This document shows positions 17,556-27,445 of a DNA stretch of 64,000 nucleotides, piece after piece. Source of the stretch: Oceanibaculum indicum P24 (GTDB lineage: Bacteria; Pseudomonadota; Alphaproteobacteria; Oceanibaculales; Oceanibaculaceae); assembly GCF_000299935.1 (NCBI RefSeq), contig NZ_AMRL01000003.1:176390-240389 (forward strand). Direction: 5' to 3'. A program made the translations under genes and the position numbers. The notes under the pieces are model-generated. The model was not told where the DNA came from. It searched no databases and saw only the letters and a list, made by a program, of their open reading frames with translations. Numbering within the stretch: position 1 is the stretch's first letter; each line of letters begins with the position of its first letter.

Positions 17556-19061
17556 TCAGTGCCCCATCAGGCGTTCGAGCGCGCCGGGCTTGTCGTGGAT
17601 GCCGAGCCTGTCGACGATGGTCTCGCTGGCCTTGTTGAGGCCGATCAGCTCGACCTCGGCCCCTTCGCGGCGGAATTTAAGCACGACGGTATCCACCGCG
17701 GCGACGCTGGAGATGTCCCAGATATGCGCGCGGCTGAGGTCGATGGTGACCTTCTCCAGCGCCTCCTTGAAGTCGAAGGCGGCGGCGAAATCCTCGACCG
17801 AGGCGAAGAACAGCTGGCCCTCCACGATATAGGTGCGCGCCGCGCCATCTCCGGACAGGGTCGAGCTGACGCGGAAGATCTGCGCGATCTTCCAGGCGAA
17901 GAAGATGCCCGACAGCAGCACGCCGACCAGCACCCCGATGGCGAGGTTGTGCGTCGCCACCACGGTCACCACAGTCGCCAGCATGACGATGCTGGAGCTG
18001 CGCGGATGATCCTTCAGATTGCGGATCGAGACCCAGGAGAAGGTGCCGATGGACACCATGATCATGATGGCGACCAAGGCGGCCATCGGGATCTGCTTCA
18101 CCCAGTCGCCCAGCACCACGATCAGGAACAGCAGGAAGATGCCGGCGCAGAAGCAGGACAGCCGCCCGCGCCCGCCGGATTTCACATTGATGATCGACTG
18201 GCCGATCATCGCGCAGCCCGCCATGCCGCCGATGAAGCCGGTGGCGGTATTGGCGAGGCCCTGGCCGATACATTCGCGGCGCTTGTCGCTGGGCGTATCC
18301 GTCAGCTCATCCACGATGGAGGCGGTCATCAGCGATTCCAGCAGGCCGACACCGGCGATGCCCGCCGAATAGGGCAGGATGATCCACAGCGTCTCCAGCG
18401 TCAGCGGGATGTCGGGGATCAGGAAGAAGGGCAGCGTCGAGGGCAGCTCGCCCATGTCGCCGACCGTGCGCACCTCCAGTCCCAGCCCGATGGACAGGCC
18501 GGTCAGCACCAGGATGCAGACCAGCGGCGACGGCACGATGCGGGTCAGGCGCGGAAACAGGTAGATGATGGCTAGCCCGCCGGCGACCATCACATAGGTC
18601 AGCCACGGCACGCCGATCAGCTCCGGCAGCTGCGCCAGGAAGATCAGGATCGCCAGCGCGTTCACGAATCCGGTCATCACCGAGCGCGAAACGAAGCGCA
18701 TGACATAGTTCAGCTTCAATATGCCGGCCAGTATCTGGATCAGCCCGGCCAGCACCGTGGCGGCCAGCAGATATTGCAGCCCGTGTTCCTTCACCAGCGT
18801 GACCATCAGCACGGCGGTCGCGGCGGTGGCCGCCGAGATCATGCCCGGCCGACCGCCAACGATGGCGATGATGACGGCGATCGAGAAGGAGGCGTAGAGC
18901 CCGATCTTCGGATCGACACCGGCGATGATGGAAAAGGCGATGGCTTCGGGGATCAGCGCCAGCGCCACCACCAGACCGGCGAGCACGTCGCCGCGGATAT
19001 TGCCGAACCATTCATGGCGCAGCCGTCCGAAAAAATCATGCGGAAGGGAAAGTCGCGTCAA
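17556..19061 (-). CDS. SulP/SLC26-family anion transporter with STAS domain
   Basis: About 501 residues from TTG at 19061: a transmembrane SulP domain with [20 protein letters not shown] in the first helix pair, and a C-terminal STAS domain (roughly 400-500). Substrates of the family include sulfate, bicarbonate and dicarboxylates; which applies here is not visible. TTG at 19061 is preferred because GGAGAG lies 4 nt upstream and it gives a normal N-terminus; an ATG at 19139 would add 26 unconserved residues. Likely cotranscribed with the tandem Usp gene. Confidence 0.92.
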   Translation of the reverse strand: MTRLSLPHDFFGRLRHEWFGNIRGDVLAGLVVALALIPEAIAFSIIAGVDPKIGLYASFSIAVIIAIVGGRPGMISAATAATAVLMVTLVKEHGLQYLLAATVLAGLIQILAGILKLNYVMRFVSRSVMTGFVNALAILIFLAQLPELIGVPWLTYVMVAGGLAIIYLFPRLTRIVPSPLVCILVLTGLSIGLGLEVRTVGDMGELPSTLPFFLIPDIPLTLETLWIILPYSAGIAGVGLLESLMTASIVDELTDTPSDKRRECIGQGLANTATGFIGGMAGCAMIGQSIINVKSGGRGRLSCFCAGIFLLFLIVVLGDWVKQIPMAALVAIMIMVSIGTFSWVSIRNLKDHPRSSSIVMLATVVTVVATHNLAIGVLVGVLLSGIFFAWKIAQIFRVSSTLSGDGAARTYIVEGQLFFASVEDFAAAFDFKEALEKVTIDLSRAHIWDISSVAAVDTVVLKFRREGAEVELIGLNKASETIVDRLGIHDKPGALERLMGH

Positions 19062-19243
19062 TGGTCTCTCCGGAAGCAGGCACGGGTGATGCTGCGGCGC
19101 AGCATGGCTATGCCTACCGGCCCAGACCTGACAGGACAAGCCTTAAGGCCGTCGCCCCGCAAGGACGCAGCGATGTTTCCGCACCGGCAGGCTGCGGAAC
19201 GGATTCTTGCGCTTTTCCGCCCAGAATGGCGCACCCGGCGGCG

Positions 19244-19987
19244 CTAAACGATGCCGCCATTCACATGGATAACCTGCCCGGTGACGTAGGACGCCGCCGG
19301 GCTGCACAGGAAGCCGATCATCGCCGCCACCTCCGCCGGCTCCCCCGGACGGCCGAGCGGGATATGCTCGATCAGCGGCTTCATCTCCGCATCATCGTAG
19401 AACTGCTCGGTATCGGCATCCTTAAGGATCAGCCCCGGCGCCACGCAATTGGCCGTCACCTTGTAGGGCGCCAGCTCCACCGCCAGCGCGCGGATCAGCG
19501 CCTCCGACCCCGCCTTGGCCGAGGCCGAGGCCGGGCACAGCGGATAGTTCGGGCGGAACACATGCGCGTTCAGCGTGCTGATGGCGACGATCCGCCCGTC
19601 CTGCGACAGTTTCAGCGCCGGCAGCGCCCGATTCGCCATCTGGAACAGCCCGCCCAGAATGATGTTGTAGCAGCGGTCGAGATCGGCCCGTTCCAGCGCG
19701 CCGAAGCGCTTCAGCTCCGGAAAGCCTGCATTGGCGACCAGCACGTCCAGCCCGCCCAGCGCCGAGACCGCCTCGTCGATCAGCCGGTCGGCCTCCGCCG
19801 CCTGCGTGAGGTCCGCCAGCACGATATGGGTCTCGGCCCCCTTCGCCCGCAGCTCCGCCGCGACGCGTTCGCAGCCCTCCCGGTTCTTCAGCGCGTGCAG
19901 CACGATCGATGTATTAGGCCCGGCCAGTTGCCGCGCCGTCGCCGCGCCGATGCCGCTGCCCGACCCTGTCACCAGAATGCGCCTCAT
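19244..19987 (-). CDS. SDR family oxidoreductase with an atypical active site
   Basis: A 247-residue short-chain dehydrogenase close in overall sequence to FabG-like reductases: TGSGSGIGAATA nucleotide loop, NAG at 86-88, and a normal C-terminal VTGQVIHVNGG. The expected Tyr-x3-Lys is not present. After Ser137 the chain reads through Y148 and then S154 and K158, so Lys158 has Ser four residues before it and the nearest Tyr is ten residues away. Either a shifted active-site loop or altered chemistry is implied. The substrate is unknown. Confidence 0.88.
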   Translation of the reverse strand: MRRILVTGSGSGIGAATARQLAGPNTSIVLHALKNREGCERVAAELRAKGAETHIVLADLTQAAEADRLIDEAVSALGGLDVLVANAGFPELKRFGALERADLDRCYNIILGGLFQMANRALPALKLSQDGRIVAISTLNAHVFRPNYPLCPASASAKAGSEALIRALAVELAPYKVTANCVAPGLILKDADTEQFYDDAEMKPLIEHIPLGRPGEPAEVAAMIGFLCSPAASYVTGQVIHVNGGIV

Positions 19988-20059
19988 CTCCGCCTCCTCC
20001 CGTTTTTGCCCTTACTTGGAAGTCAGTCTAGGGGCAGGAGGGGGGCCGGAGATAGGGGT

Positions 20060-20692
20060 TTAGAGAATATCTTCCGGATTGCGGCCCGGCCGCGCCTTGT
20101 AGGAGGGCAGCGACCAGCCGAAGGCCAGCGCGCCGCTGCGGATGAACAGCGCCACGGCGAAGCCGGCCCCGGCGGCCAGCGGCAGCGCCAGCCCGGCAAG
20201 GCTGGTGGCGACATAGATGAGCCCGCCGGCCAGCACGGCGGTGATGTAGATTTCCTTGCGCATGAGGACGGAGGGTTCGCCCGCCAGCACGTCGCGCAAT
20301 ATGCCGCCCAGCGTGCCGGTCAGCATGCCCATGACCACCGCGATAATCGGCGAGCCGGTGACCAGCAGCCCCTTATAGGCGCCGAACACGCCATAGGCGG
20401 CCAGCGCCACCGCATCCAGCCACAGCAGCAGGCGATAGCGCGATTCCAGCAGATGCGCGGTGAAGAACACGCCGGCCGCCGTCACCGCGCAGATCAGGAT
20501 GTAGAGCGGCTGTTCGACCCAGAACACCGGCACCCCCAGGATCAGGTCGCGCGCCGTGCCGCCGCCAATACCGGTCACCGTCGCCAAGAACAGGAAGCCG
20601 ATGATGTCCAGCTCCTTGCGCGAGGCCGACAGGGCGCCCGTCGCGGCGAAAAGGGCAATGCCCAGAAGGTCCAGAAGGATCGCGCTGTTCAT
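20060..20692 (-). CDS. TRIC-type cation channel family protein (YicG/UPF0126)
   Basis: A 210-residue membrane protein with seven hydrophobic helices arranged as two repeats plus one. Each repeat carries the glycine-rich kink and charged end: GIGGGTARDLILG and GTLGGILRDVLAGEPS. Prokaryotic TRIC proteins form trimeric monovalent cation channels. It lies downstream of the restriction-modification gene on the same strand, 55 nt away, probably by chance. Confidence 0.93.
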   Translation of the reverse strand: MNSAILLDLLGIALFAATGALSASRKELDIIGFLFLATVTGIGGGTARDLILGVPVFWVEQPLYILICAVTAAGVFFTAHLLESRYRLLLWLDAVALAAYGVFGAYKGLLVTGSPIIAVVMGMLTGTLGGILRDVLAGEPSVLMRKEIYITAVLAGGLIYVATSLAGLALPLAAGAGFAVALFIRSGALAFGWSLPSYKARPGRNPEDIL

Positions 20693-20747
20693 GGGGAGGT
20701 TTTAGCGCAGGACGGCAGGCCACGGCAGGAGAAAAGCGGAGGAGCGG

Positions 20748-23700
20748 CTATTCCTCATCCTCTTCGGTGCTGTCGACCTCATCGTCTTGCCCGCCGAACA
20801 GATCATGCTGCGCGGCGGTCGCTCTCGCAGATTTCGGCGCGGCCCGTTCAGCCTCGGTCGGTGACGGCAAGTCATCCGCCTTGAAGCAGGAGCCGGCGAC
20901 GACGGCATCAAGAGTTGCGGACAGGTCCGGTTCCATCGCCAGCGTGGCCTCCAGAACCCAGAGCAGTTCGAGCAGTTCCTCGCTCATACGCGCGGTCCAA
21001 CGTTCCGGGCGGATATCGTCCAGCGGCGAGGATTTCTTGCCCGCCCGCTTTTTCATTCGGTAGCCGAGCCAGGACTGCACCACCTTCAGGCCGGAGACCT
21101 CGAACTCCCAGACATCCTTCGCCACCGGACCGAAACGGCCATCGCTGACGCGAATTTCGCGCTCCGTTTCGTCATAAGCGAAATCCTCGGGATAGCGCGC
21201 CGGATCGTCGGAAACGCCTTTCAGGGATTTGGCGCTGCCGGCAGGCAGCTCGTCGCCGCGCCCTTCGCCCCGGAACCGTTCGGCATAGGTATGCAGCCAG
21301 ATCATGCGTTGGCCGAGGGAAACGGCGCGTTGGAACAAGGCGCCGTCCTTGGTCAGAGGCACGCGCGGACCGGGTGTCTCCAGCTCGTTCCAGAACCGCT
21401 TGGTGTAGGATTGCCCGCCGAGCAGCGCATAGACATAGGCTGCCAGCGCCTCCGCCGTGACCGCGAAACCGTAGCTACCCGACAGCAACTCCAGCAGACC
21501 GCCGGTGACGTTCGGTTGCGTCGCCGCCGCGTCGCGATAGAGGGGAATTACGTCCTTGCCGCCGAAGGAACCACGGAAATGGTGCAGATCGGGTAGGTCG
21601 CTACATGCAACCAATCCCTGGCCAGCACCCAAGGAAGTAGAAAGAAGCGTTGTCAGGTATATTTGCTTTGGACCATGCATTCGCCAGAGTGATGGTCGCA
21701 AACGATCCCCTAGCCTGAAATCGTACAGCATCACATGCCTATCGAAAGACCGATAGGAGCACGGAACCACGTTCGGAGTTGCTGAGGTGGCAGTCAAAGA
21801 GATAATCGGCGGCTGATGTTGCCCCGGCAAATCCTCATGAACGGTTTTCGTGATTTTCCAGCCATCTGTTTCACGGAAGAGCGTTTTTCGTTCCTCGGGT
21901 TTTGAGTTTGCTAGGCGATGCCACCGCACACTCAAAACACCCGCTGTCTCGCCAATCGGCCAATGCCGCTTGAACTGGGCGCCGTTGAGGATAAGTGGGA
22001 AAAGCCCTTCTATTTGTGCCCATGCTGAATAATCCCCCTGCCCAATCGGCAGGAACGGCTTGTGCCAATCATCAGAGCAATCGTGCCAGTCAATATCACC
22101 GAAATCCGTGACGGCTTGCAGATGTGTTAGTTTTTCCTCTCGGGTCGCGCCCACGATCTTCGCATAGTGCACCTTGGCGGGCGTATCGGGTGAGGGCCTC
22201 GCCGTCCGGACCCCGATGGCGATAGCCACCGGCGTCTGGATGTTAAAAACATTGGGCGTCTTGCGGGTACCGAGGTTGTCGCCGCCAAGGTCGATAATCC
22301 AGAGTTCGTCAAAGGTGCGCCGCATCACCTCGCGCACACCCACGAACCCCGGCCCGGCCAGATAACTCGAAGCCGTGATAAAGGTGACGATGCCACCGCA
22401 TGTCTGCTGCTCGAACAGACGCCACAGCGCCCAGCGCCAGAAATAGACATAATCGTTGTAGAGATTCTTCAGGTGGACGCCCGCCCCAGCCCTCGTCGCC
22501 GGTTCGGTGAAGTCCTTCAAGATCGCACGTTCGCCCTGCTGTTCCTGTTTTGCCGCCCCTTCGACCTGATCCCCGAAGCGCACCCATCCGCCCTTGCGTT
22601 TGGTGGTTGTATCATCCTCCTCAATGGTCTGTCGGTCATAAGGCGGATTGCCGAGGCAGACGAGAATATCCCCGCCCTGCTTCACCTTACGCGCCGCCTC
22701 ATGTTCCTGCGTCAGTGCCTTATGCGTCAAATCCAGCCCACCCGGTGGGGCATGGTTTGGACTTTCCAGCGTGTCGGCCAGATAGATATTCAGCCGCTTG
22801 GCGAGTTTCTCTAAGGGTTCACCCGCCGTAGCTTTTGCGTCGTTCATCGCGCCTTCCAGCGCCTGCGTCAGCCGCAGATGCGCGACGGCATAAGGCCCGA
22901 CCAGCACCTCGAACCCGTGCATATTCTCGGCCATCTGGCGCGCGCGGGCAGGCACCGCGCCGGGGCCGGAGCGTTCCAGAACCTTTTCCAGCCCATGCTT
23001 CACCGCCGCGACCGGATAGGTGCCGGTGCCGACGGCGGGGTCGAGAAACACCACGCCGTCATCGGCAAAACCGAGCTTCTTGCCGAACCGCTTTTCCAGC
23101 AGCTCGCTGGCAAGGCGGACCTGTAGTTCCACCACTTCAATCGGTGTGTAATAGACACCGTAATCCTTGCGCAGCTTCGGATCGTAGGCGGCGAGGAAAT
23201 CCTCGTAGAAATACAGCCATAGGTCGGGCTTAGCTTTCAGGAACTCAGCCGGTTCAAGCGCCTCCAGCGAGCGTTGCAGCATCTCAAAGCCGACCGCCAG
23301 TTCTTCTCGCGCCTCTTTGTGGCCAAGCAGTTCCAGCGTCCGGGCCAAGAGACCGTTATTCTTATCGAGCGTCTTTGCCGCTTCGGCCGGATCAAGTTTC
23401 GACGCACCCGACAGACGGGCCAGCAGCATTGCGTAGGTCACAGTCTGGGCGTAGGCGTCCGCGAATCTGGCATTGTCGGCATCGGGGAAAAAGAACTGCC
23501 GCCACTCATTGGCGAGGCCATTGACGGCAGAGCCCTCAATCTCAAGTGCGGCCTCCACCTCCGAGCGCAGGAACCGTGCCAGTGGTGCCAGATAGGCCGC
23601 AAGCGCACCCGGCTGGTGGGGAACGGTCGGGTTCCAGGTGAGAAACCCCCGTAGCAGCGGCTCCAGACGCCGGACGTCCTCCTCGCTGATAGCCTTGCCG

Positions 23701-24125
23701 CCATCCTCGCCCGGATCACCGTCGAAGCGGACGATACCACCAGTCCGCTCACCGGAACGGTAAAGTGCCCATTCCCTGCCGTCCGTGTAGATCAGGTTCG
23801 GCAGGTTTTTCAGCTTCTCCCATTGCGCCTTGTTGTGCGCGCCCTTCAGCCGTGCCGGATCTGCCCCCTCCCCTGGCGCCTTAAGCTCGATATAGCCGGC
23901 GATCAACTTACCGGCATAGACGGCGATATCCGGACGGACCTTGTGTTCCGCCAGGTGCGCTTCGGTCTTGGCTTGAATGGCCTGCTTGATATTCAGGGCA
24001 GCGCCGACATCGGCCAGAAACGACGAAACGGGAGCCTTCAACTGATCCTCAGGCGAAGAAGAATCGCTCAGCCCGTAAACTGCCCGCAACTTGTCCGCGA
24101 AGGCGCGCGCCGCCGCCAGCATCAC
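20748..24125 (-). CDS. Single-chain restriction-modification enzyme (type IIG / ISP-like)
   Basis: A 1125-residue protein joining nuclease and N6-adenine methyltransferase. The N-terminal part has a PD-(D/E)xK-like nuclease site (D66 in RPDIAVYAGK, E80-L-K82). A helical linker leads to motif X (GVYYTP, 323-328), motif I (DPAVGTGTY, 362-370) and motif IV (NPPY, 493-496). The region after about 600 should hold target recognition. No helicase motor domain is seen, so it is shorter than true type ISP enzymes and closer to type IIG. GC content falls in 21600-22100, within the likely recognition domain. It stands alone beside tRNA-Phe, with no specificity subunit or integrase nearby. Confidence 0.88.
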   Translation of the reverse strand: MMLAAARAFADKLRAVYGLSDSSSPEDQLKAPVSSFLADVGAALNIKQAIQAKTEAHLAEHKVRPDIAVYAGKLIAGYIELKAPGEGADPARLKGAHNKAQWEKLKNLPNLIYTDGREWALYRSGERTGGIVRFDGDPGEDGGKAISEEDVRRLEPLLRGFLTWNPTVPHQPGALAAYLAPLARFLRSEVEAALEIEGSAVNGLANEWRQFFFPDADNARFADAYAQTVTYAMLLARLSGASKLDPAEAAKTLDKNNGLLARTLELLGHKEAREELAVGFEMLQRSLEALEPAEFLKAKPDLWLYFYEDFLAAYDPKLRKDYGVYYTPIEVVELQVRLASELLEKRFGKKLGFADDGVVFLDPAVGTGTYPVAAVKHGLEKVLERSGPGAVPARARQMAENMHGFEVLVGPYAVAHLRLTQALEGAMNDAKATAGEPLEKLAKRLNIYLADTLESPNHAPPGGLDLTHKALTQEHEAARKVKQGGDILVCLGNPPYDRQTIEEDDTTTKRKGGWVRFGDQVEGAAKQEQQGERAILKDFTEPATRAGAGVHLKNLYNDYVYFWRWALWRLFEQQTCGGIVTFITASSYLAGPGFVGVREVMRRTFDELWIIDLGGDNLGTRKTPNVFNIQTPVAIAIGVRTARPSPDTPAKVHYAKIVGATREEKLTHLQAVTDFGDIDWHDCSDDWHKPFLPIGQGDYSAWAQIEGLFPLILNGAQFKRHWPIGETAGVLSVRWHRLANSKPEERKTLFRETDGWKITKTVHEDLPGQHQPPIISLTATSATPNVVPCSYRSFDRHVMLYDFRLGDRLRPSLWRMHGPKQIYLTTLLSTSLGAGQGLVACSDLPDLHHFRGSFGGKDVIPLYRDAAATQPNVTGGLLELLSGSYGFAVTAEALAAYVYALLGGQSYTKRFWNELETPGPRVPLTKDGALFQRAVSLGQRMIWLHTYAERFRGEGRGDELPAGSAKSLKGVSDDPARYPEDFAYDETEREIRVSDGRFGPVAKDVWEFEVSGLKVVQSWLGYRMKKRAGKKSSPLDDIRPERWTARMSEELLELLWVLEATLAMEPDLSATLDAVVAGSCFKADDLPSPTEAERAAPKSARATAAQHDLFGGQDDEVDSTEEDEE

Positions 24126-24314
24126 GCGGCGCCCCGGTCGAGCCTATGATTGATCAGAATCCCGTTCACCACCGCCCCCCGGTTCTTTGTTTTCTTCATT
24201 TCTCATGGAACCCAGTCCGGCGCGGCTTGGCAACGGTTGATTGCACGGCCAGGCCACGCGCAACTCATCGGGCGCGCGTCAGTCATCCATTCGGGGAAAA
24301 CAGGAGGAAGAAAA

Positions 24315-24390
24315 TGGTGCCCAGGGACGGAGTCGAACCGCCGACACTGCGATTTTCAGTCGCATGCTCTACCAACTGAGCTACCTGGGC
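24315..24390 (-). tRNA. tRNA-Phe (GAA)
   Basis: A complete cloverleaf of 76 nt with encoded CCA. The acceptor stem begins GCCCAGG, the D arm has AGCTCAGTTGGTAGAGC, the anticodon loop is CTGAAAA giving GAA, and the T arm has GGTTCGACTCC. It follows yacG on the same strand, the usual alphaproteobacterial position, and flanks the restriction-modification gene. Confidence 0.97.
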
Positions 24391-24502
24391 TTGGCGCATC
24401 GTCTGCACCGTGGCGATGACGCTCGCCGAGCGGGATTGGCTTATAGGAAATTCCCGGGGGGCTGTCCAACATTTTCCGGCCCGCGCCCACGAAAATGTCA
24501 TA

Positions 24503-24724
24503 TCAGTTTTCGCTGTCCTCCAGCCGGCGGGCCAGCGCCTCGATATCCGCCTCGTCCGGCTCCTCCTCGGTCGGCAGTGTGTAGGTGCCGCCGAGCCAGC
24601 GCCCGAGATCGACCTGCTGGCAGCGCTTCGAGCAGAACGGCCGGAAGGTCTCGACCGCCGGCTTTTTACAGACCGGGCAGGCGGCCTGCTTGCGGCGGCG
24701 CGGCAAATGATGGATTTCGGCCAT
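24503..24724 (-). CDS. yacG: DNA gyrase inhibitor YacG
   Basis: A 73-residue zinc protein with the four-Cys YacG finger: CPVC, then C-SKRC, followed by [16 protein letters not shown]. YacG binds GyrB and blocks DNA binding by gyrase in E. coli. The start at 24724 (MAEIHHLP) is used; a start 10 codons earlier is possible but unconserved. The acidic C-terminus is usual. It lies between the RNase E/G gene and tRNA-Phe. Confidence 0.92.
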   Translation of the reverse strand: MAEIHHLPRRRKQAACPVCKKPAVETFRPFCSKRCQQVDLGRWLGGTYTLPTEEEPDEADIEALARRLEDSEN

Positions 24725-24790
24725 GTCTGTTCCCGTGGGCTGGTCCGGTATCATGCGTCCGTCCGCAGATAGGACAGCCAGCCCGATCCG

Positions 24791-25999
24791 TCAACTGGCG
24801 CGCAATGCCGCCAGCTGGTGGGCCAGCGTGTCGCGGTCGCGCGGGCGGATGATCTCGACCAGCCCGCCGCGCGTGAAGCCCAGCAGCTGCGTCGCCACCC
24901 GGTCGCCGGCCAGCGCCGTGCGCAGCGCCTCCAGCAGCTTGTCGCGGTCGTCGCGGCGGTCGAGCCGGGGGAAATCCACCAGAATGAGGCCGGAAAGCTG
25001 GCGCAGGCGCAGTTGCCGCGCGACTTCCGGAACGGCGGCGAAGACGGCCTCGCGCGGGTCCCGCTCCGCCCCGTTCACATCGATGGCGACCAGCGCCTCG
25101 GTGGGGTCGATGGCCAGCGCCCCGCCGCCCGGCAGTGGCACGATGCGCTCCAGAGCGGCGGCAATCTCCTCCTCCACCCCCTCGCGGGCGAACAGCGGAT
25201 CGTGACCGCGATAGCGCACGATGTTCGGCAGCAGGCCGGGCCGATGTTTCTCGCACCAGCGCGTCACGCTCGTGTGGCCGGCCAGATCAGCGCAGAGAAT
25301 GTCCGCCCCCGCCGGCAGATGCGGCAGCAGCAGCTCCAGCGCACCCGGTGGCCGGTCGATCAGGGCCGGCGGCTTCGCCTGCGCGGCCTTCGCTTGGATC
25401 GCGCGCCAGCGCCCGGCCAGCACCTCCAGCTCCGACTGGATCGTCGCGGCATCGAGACCGGCGGCGGAAGTGCGCACGACGATCCCTTCCTGCCTCGGCA
25501 GGTCCAGCGCCAGGGCGGCATCCAGCGCCGCGCGGCGCAGCCGGGAGCGCTCCGCCTTGCCGGGAATGCTGCGCGAGACGGCCACGCCGGGCAGGCGCGG
25601 CGTCAGCACCAGATGGTCGCTGTGCAGGGCGATATCGGCGGACAGCGCTGGCCCCTTGCCGGCGCTCTCATCCTTCACCTGCTGCACGAGGATCGCCTCG
25701 CCCTCGCTCACCAGCCGGGCAATCGGCGTGCCGGCCGGCATGTCCGGCTTCAGCAGCCGCGCCGCGCGGGCCGGCAGGAAGCCCGGCTCCGCCTCGCCGG
25801 TATCGACGAAGGCGGCATCCAGCCCGTGCGAGACCTCGATGACGCGGCCCAGCAGAGTCCAGCCGATGCGGCTCTCATGGCCGGCGGCCTCGATTATCAG
25901 TTCGATCAGGGAACCGTCGCGGCGCAGCGCGATGCGGGTCAGGCCGGGGCCGACCTCCAGCAGCAGCGTATCGACGCCCTCTAGCCCTGCCCGCGACAT
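24791..25999 (-). CDS. Short ribonuclease E/G family protein
   Basis: A 402-residue RNase E/G-like protein. The S1-like region near residues 35-110 and the DNase I-like catalytic domain are recognisable; metal-binding Asp residues are kept in AIDVNGAERDP and LILVDFPRLD, and RQLRLRQLSGL is typical. It ends shortly after the catalytic domain, so the zinc-link and the C-terminal scaffold are absent. Short versions at this locus are known in alphaproteobacteria; a full-length RNase E probably lies elsewhere. The first 19 nt overlap the maf gene. Confidence 0.88.
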   Translation of the reverse strand: MSRAGLEGVDTLLLEVGPGLTRIALRRDGSLIELIIEAAGHESRIGWTLLGRVIEVSHGLDAAFVDTGEAEPGFLPARAARLLKPDMPAGTPIARLVSEGEAILVQQVKDESAGKGPALSADIALHSDHLVLTPRLPGVAVSRSIPGKAERSRLRRAALDAALALDLPRQEGIVVRTSAAGLDAATIQSELEVLAGRWRAIQAKAAQAKPPALIDRPPGALELLLPHLPAGADILCADLAGHTSVTRWCEKHRPGLLPNIVRYRGHDPLFAREGVEEEIAAALERIVPLPGGGALAIDPTEALVAIDVNGAERDPREAVFAAVPEVARQLRLRQLSGLILVDFPRLDRRDDRDKLLEALRTALAGDRVATQLLGFTRGGLVEIIRPRDRDTLAHQLAALRAS

Positions 26000-26601
26000 G
26001 AGCTGGCCTCAAGACAGGGATAACCGTTGCCGCTGAGCAGCGCGTAGGTCTCGTGCAGCGGCAGCCCCACCACATTGCTGTAGGAGCCGACAATCTGCCG
26101 CGCGAACACGGCGGCAAAACCCTGGATGGCATAGCCGCCGGCCTTGCCGCGCCATTCGCCGCCGGCGAGGTAGAAGGCAATCTCCTCCGCCGCCAGCCGC
26201 TTGAAGGCAACAGCAGTGGTGATGGCGCGCACGATGGATTTGCCTTTGGGCGTGACGAGACAGACGCCGCCGATCACCCGATGCCGCCGGCCGGACAGCA
26301 GCGCAAGGCAGGCCTTCGCCTCGGCCTCTGTCTCCGCCTTCGGCAGGATGCGCCGCCCGCAGGCCACCACCGTATCGGCGGCCAGCACGAAACAGCCCGG
26401 ATGACGCGCCGCGACGGCCGCGGCCTTCGCCTCGGCCAGGCGTTTCGCGTGATCGACAGGCAGTTCGCGGGGCAGCGGCGTCTCGTCGATATCGGCAGGG
26501 TCCACCGCGGCGGGGACGATGCCGATCTGCGCCAGCAAGTCGAGGCGGCGCGGCGAGGCGGAGGCGAGTACCAGACGGGCCGGCGGTTCGGGCGCGGTCA
26601 T
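25981..26601 (-). CDS. maf: Maf-family nucleotide pyrophosphatase
   Basis: A 206-residue Maf protein, a house-cleaning NTP pyrophosphatase (dTTP/UTP or modified nucleotides). Landmarks are SASPRRLDLLAQIG near the N-terminus, AKRLAEAKA in the middle, VLAADTVVACGRRIL with the catalytic Asp, and GEWRGKAGGYAIQG. It follows infA by 47 nt and overlaps the RNase E/G start. Confidence 0.94.
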   Translation of the reverse strand: MTAPEPPARLVLASASPRRLDLLAQIGIVPAAVDPADIDETPLPRELPVDHAKRLAEAKAAAVAARHPGCFVLAADTVVACGRRILPKAETEAEAKACLALLSGRRHRVIGGVCLVTPKGKSIVRAITTAVAFKRLAAEEIAFYLAGGEWRGKAGGYAIQGFAAVFARQIVGSYSNVVGLPLHETYALLSGNGYPCLEASSCRGQG

Positions 26602-26648
26602 GCCCCTTCTCCCAGTTCCGGCACGGGGTTATCCGGCAAGGATGCCGG

Positions 26649-26867
26649 TTACTTGAAGCGGAAGGTGATGCGGCCCTTGGTCAGGTCATAGGGCGTCATT
26701 TCGACATTCACCCGGTCACCAGCCAGCACGCGGATCCGGTTCTTGCGCATCTTGCCGGAAGTGTGCGCGAGCACTTCGTGATCATTGTCCAGCTTCACGC
26801 GGAACATCGCGTTCGGAAGCAATTCGACGACCGTACCGGAAAATTCGATGACGTCTTCCTTTGCCAT
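26649..26867 (-). CDS. infA: Translation initiation factor IF-1
   Basis: A 72-residue OB-fold protein nearly identical in layout to E. coli IF-1: [35 protein letters not shown] and [13 protein letters not shown]. It occupies the ribosomal A site during initiation. ATG at 26867 is chosen because AAGGG lies 6 nt upstream; the ATG two codons earlier directly abuts the Shine-Dalgarno sequence. Confidence 0.98.
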   Translation of the reverse strand: MAKEDVIEFSGTVVELLPNAMFRVKLDNDHEVLAHTSGKMRKNRIRVLAGDRVNVEMTPYDLTKGRITFRFK

Positions 26868-26992
26868 AGGCATCCCTTCTTGTGGAAAAAATCGCCCTGT
26901 TGTGGTGCCGAAACTGCCGCGAGGTCAACCTTTTTCAAGCGGATTGCGCACAGGACCGCCATGAGGCCCGCGCATTTCTTGTGTGGTTCCAG

Positions 26993-27445
26993 TCAAACCG
27001 CCGATTTCGGTGCGGCCGGAAAGCGTTCCCTGATGCGTTTCAGCAGCGAATCCCGCACATCGCGGTAGGCGTTCAGCACTGCCTCGCGGCTGCCCTCGAT
27101 GGCGGTGGCGTCCAGCGTCGGCCAGTATTCGACGTCGCAGGCCATGGTGCGGGTCATCTCCACCGCGCGGTGCTGCGCCTCCGGCGACAGCGAGATCACC
27201 AGGTCGAAGGACCCGTCCAGCAGCTCGTCGAAGGTCTTGGCGCGGTGGCGTGCGATATCGAGGCCGATCTCGCGCATCACCTCGACCGCGAAGGGGTTCA
27301 CCTCGGACGCTCTGACGCCGGCTGAGTCGACGTAGATGTGCTTGCCATGCAGCGATTTCAGGATCGCCTCGGCCATGGCGGAGCGCACCGCATTCTGCGA
27401 ACAGGCGAACAGGACGGAACCCGGCAGGTCACGCATCTTCATCAC
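26993..27445 (-). CDS. Low-molecular-weight protein-tyrosine phosphatase family protein
   Basis: A 150-residue LMW-PTP / arsenate-reductase-like protein. The phosphate loop C-x5-R-S is C15-SQNAV-R21-S22, preceded by SVLFA. The general acid segment is present as [11 protein letters not shown], with a single Asp in the usual DP region. Whether it acts on phosphotyrosine or arsenate is unknown; at this conserved locus it is not part of an ars operon. Its start overlaps the UPF0262 stop by 4 nt. Confidence 0.88.
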   Translation of the reverse strand: MMKMRDLPGSVLFACSQNAVRSAMAEAILKSLHGKHIYVDSAGVRASEVNPFAVEVMREIGLDIARHRAKTFDELLDGSFDLVISLSPEAQHRAVEMTRTMACDVEYWPTLDATAIEGSREAVLNAYRDVRDSLLKRIRERFPAAPKSAV

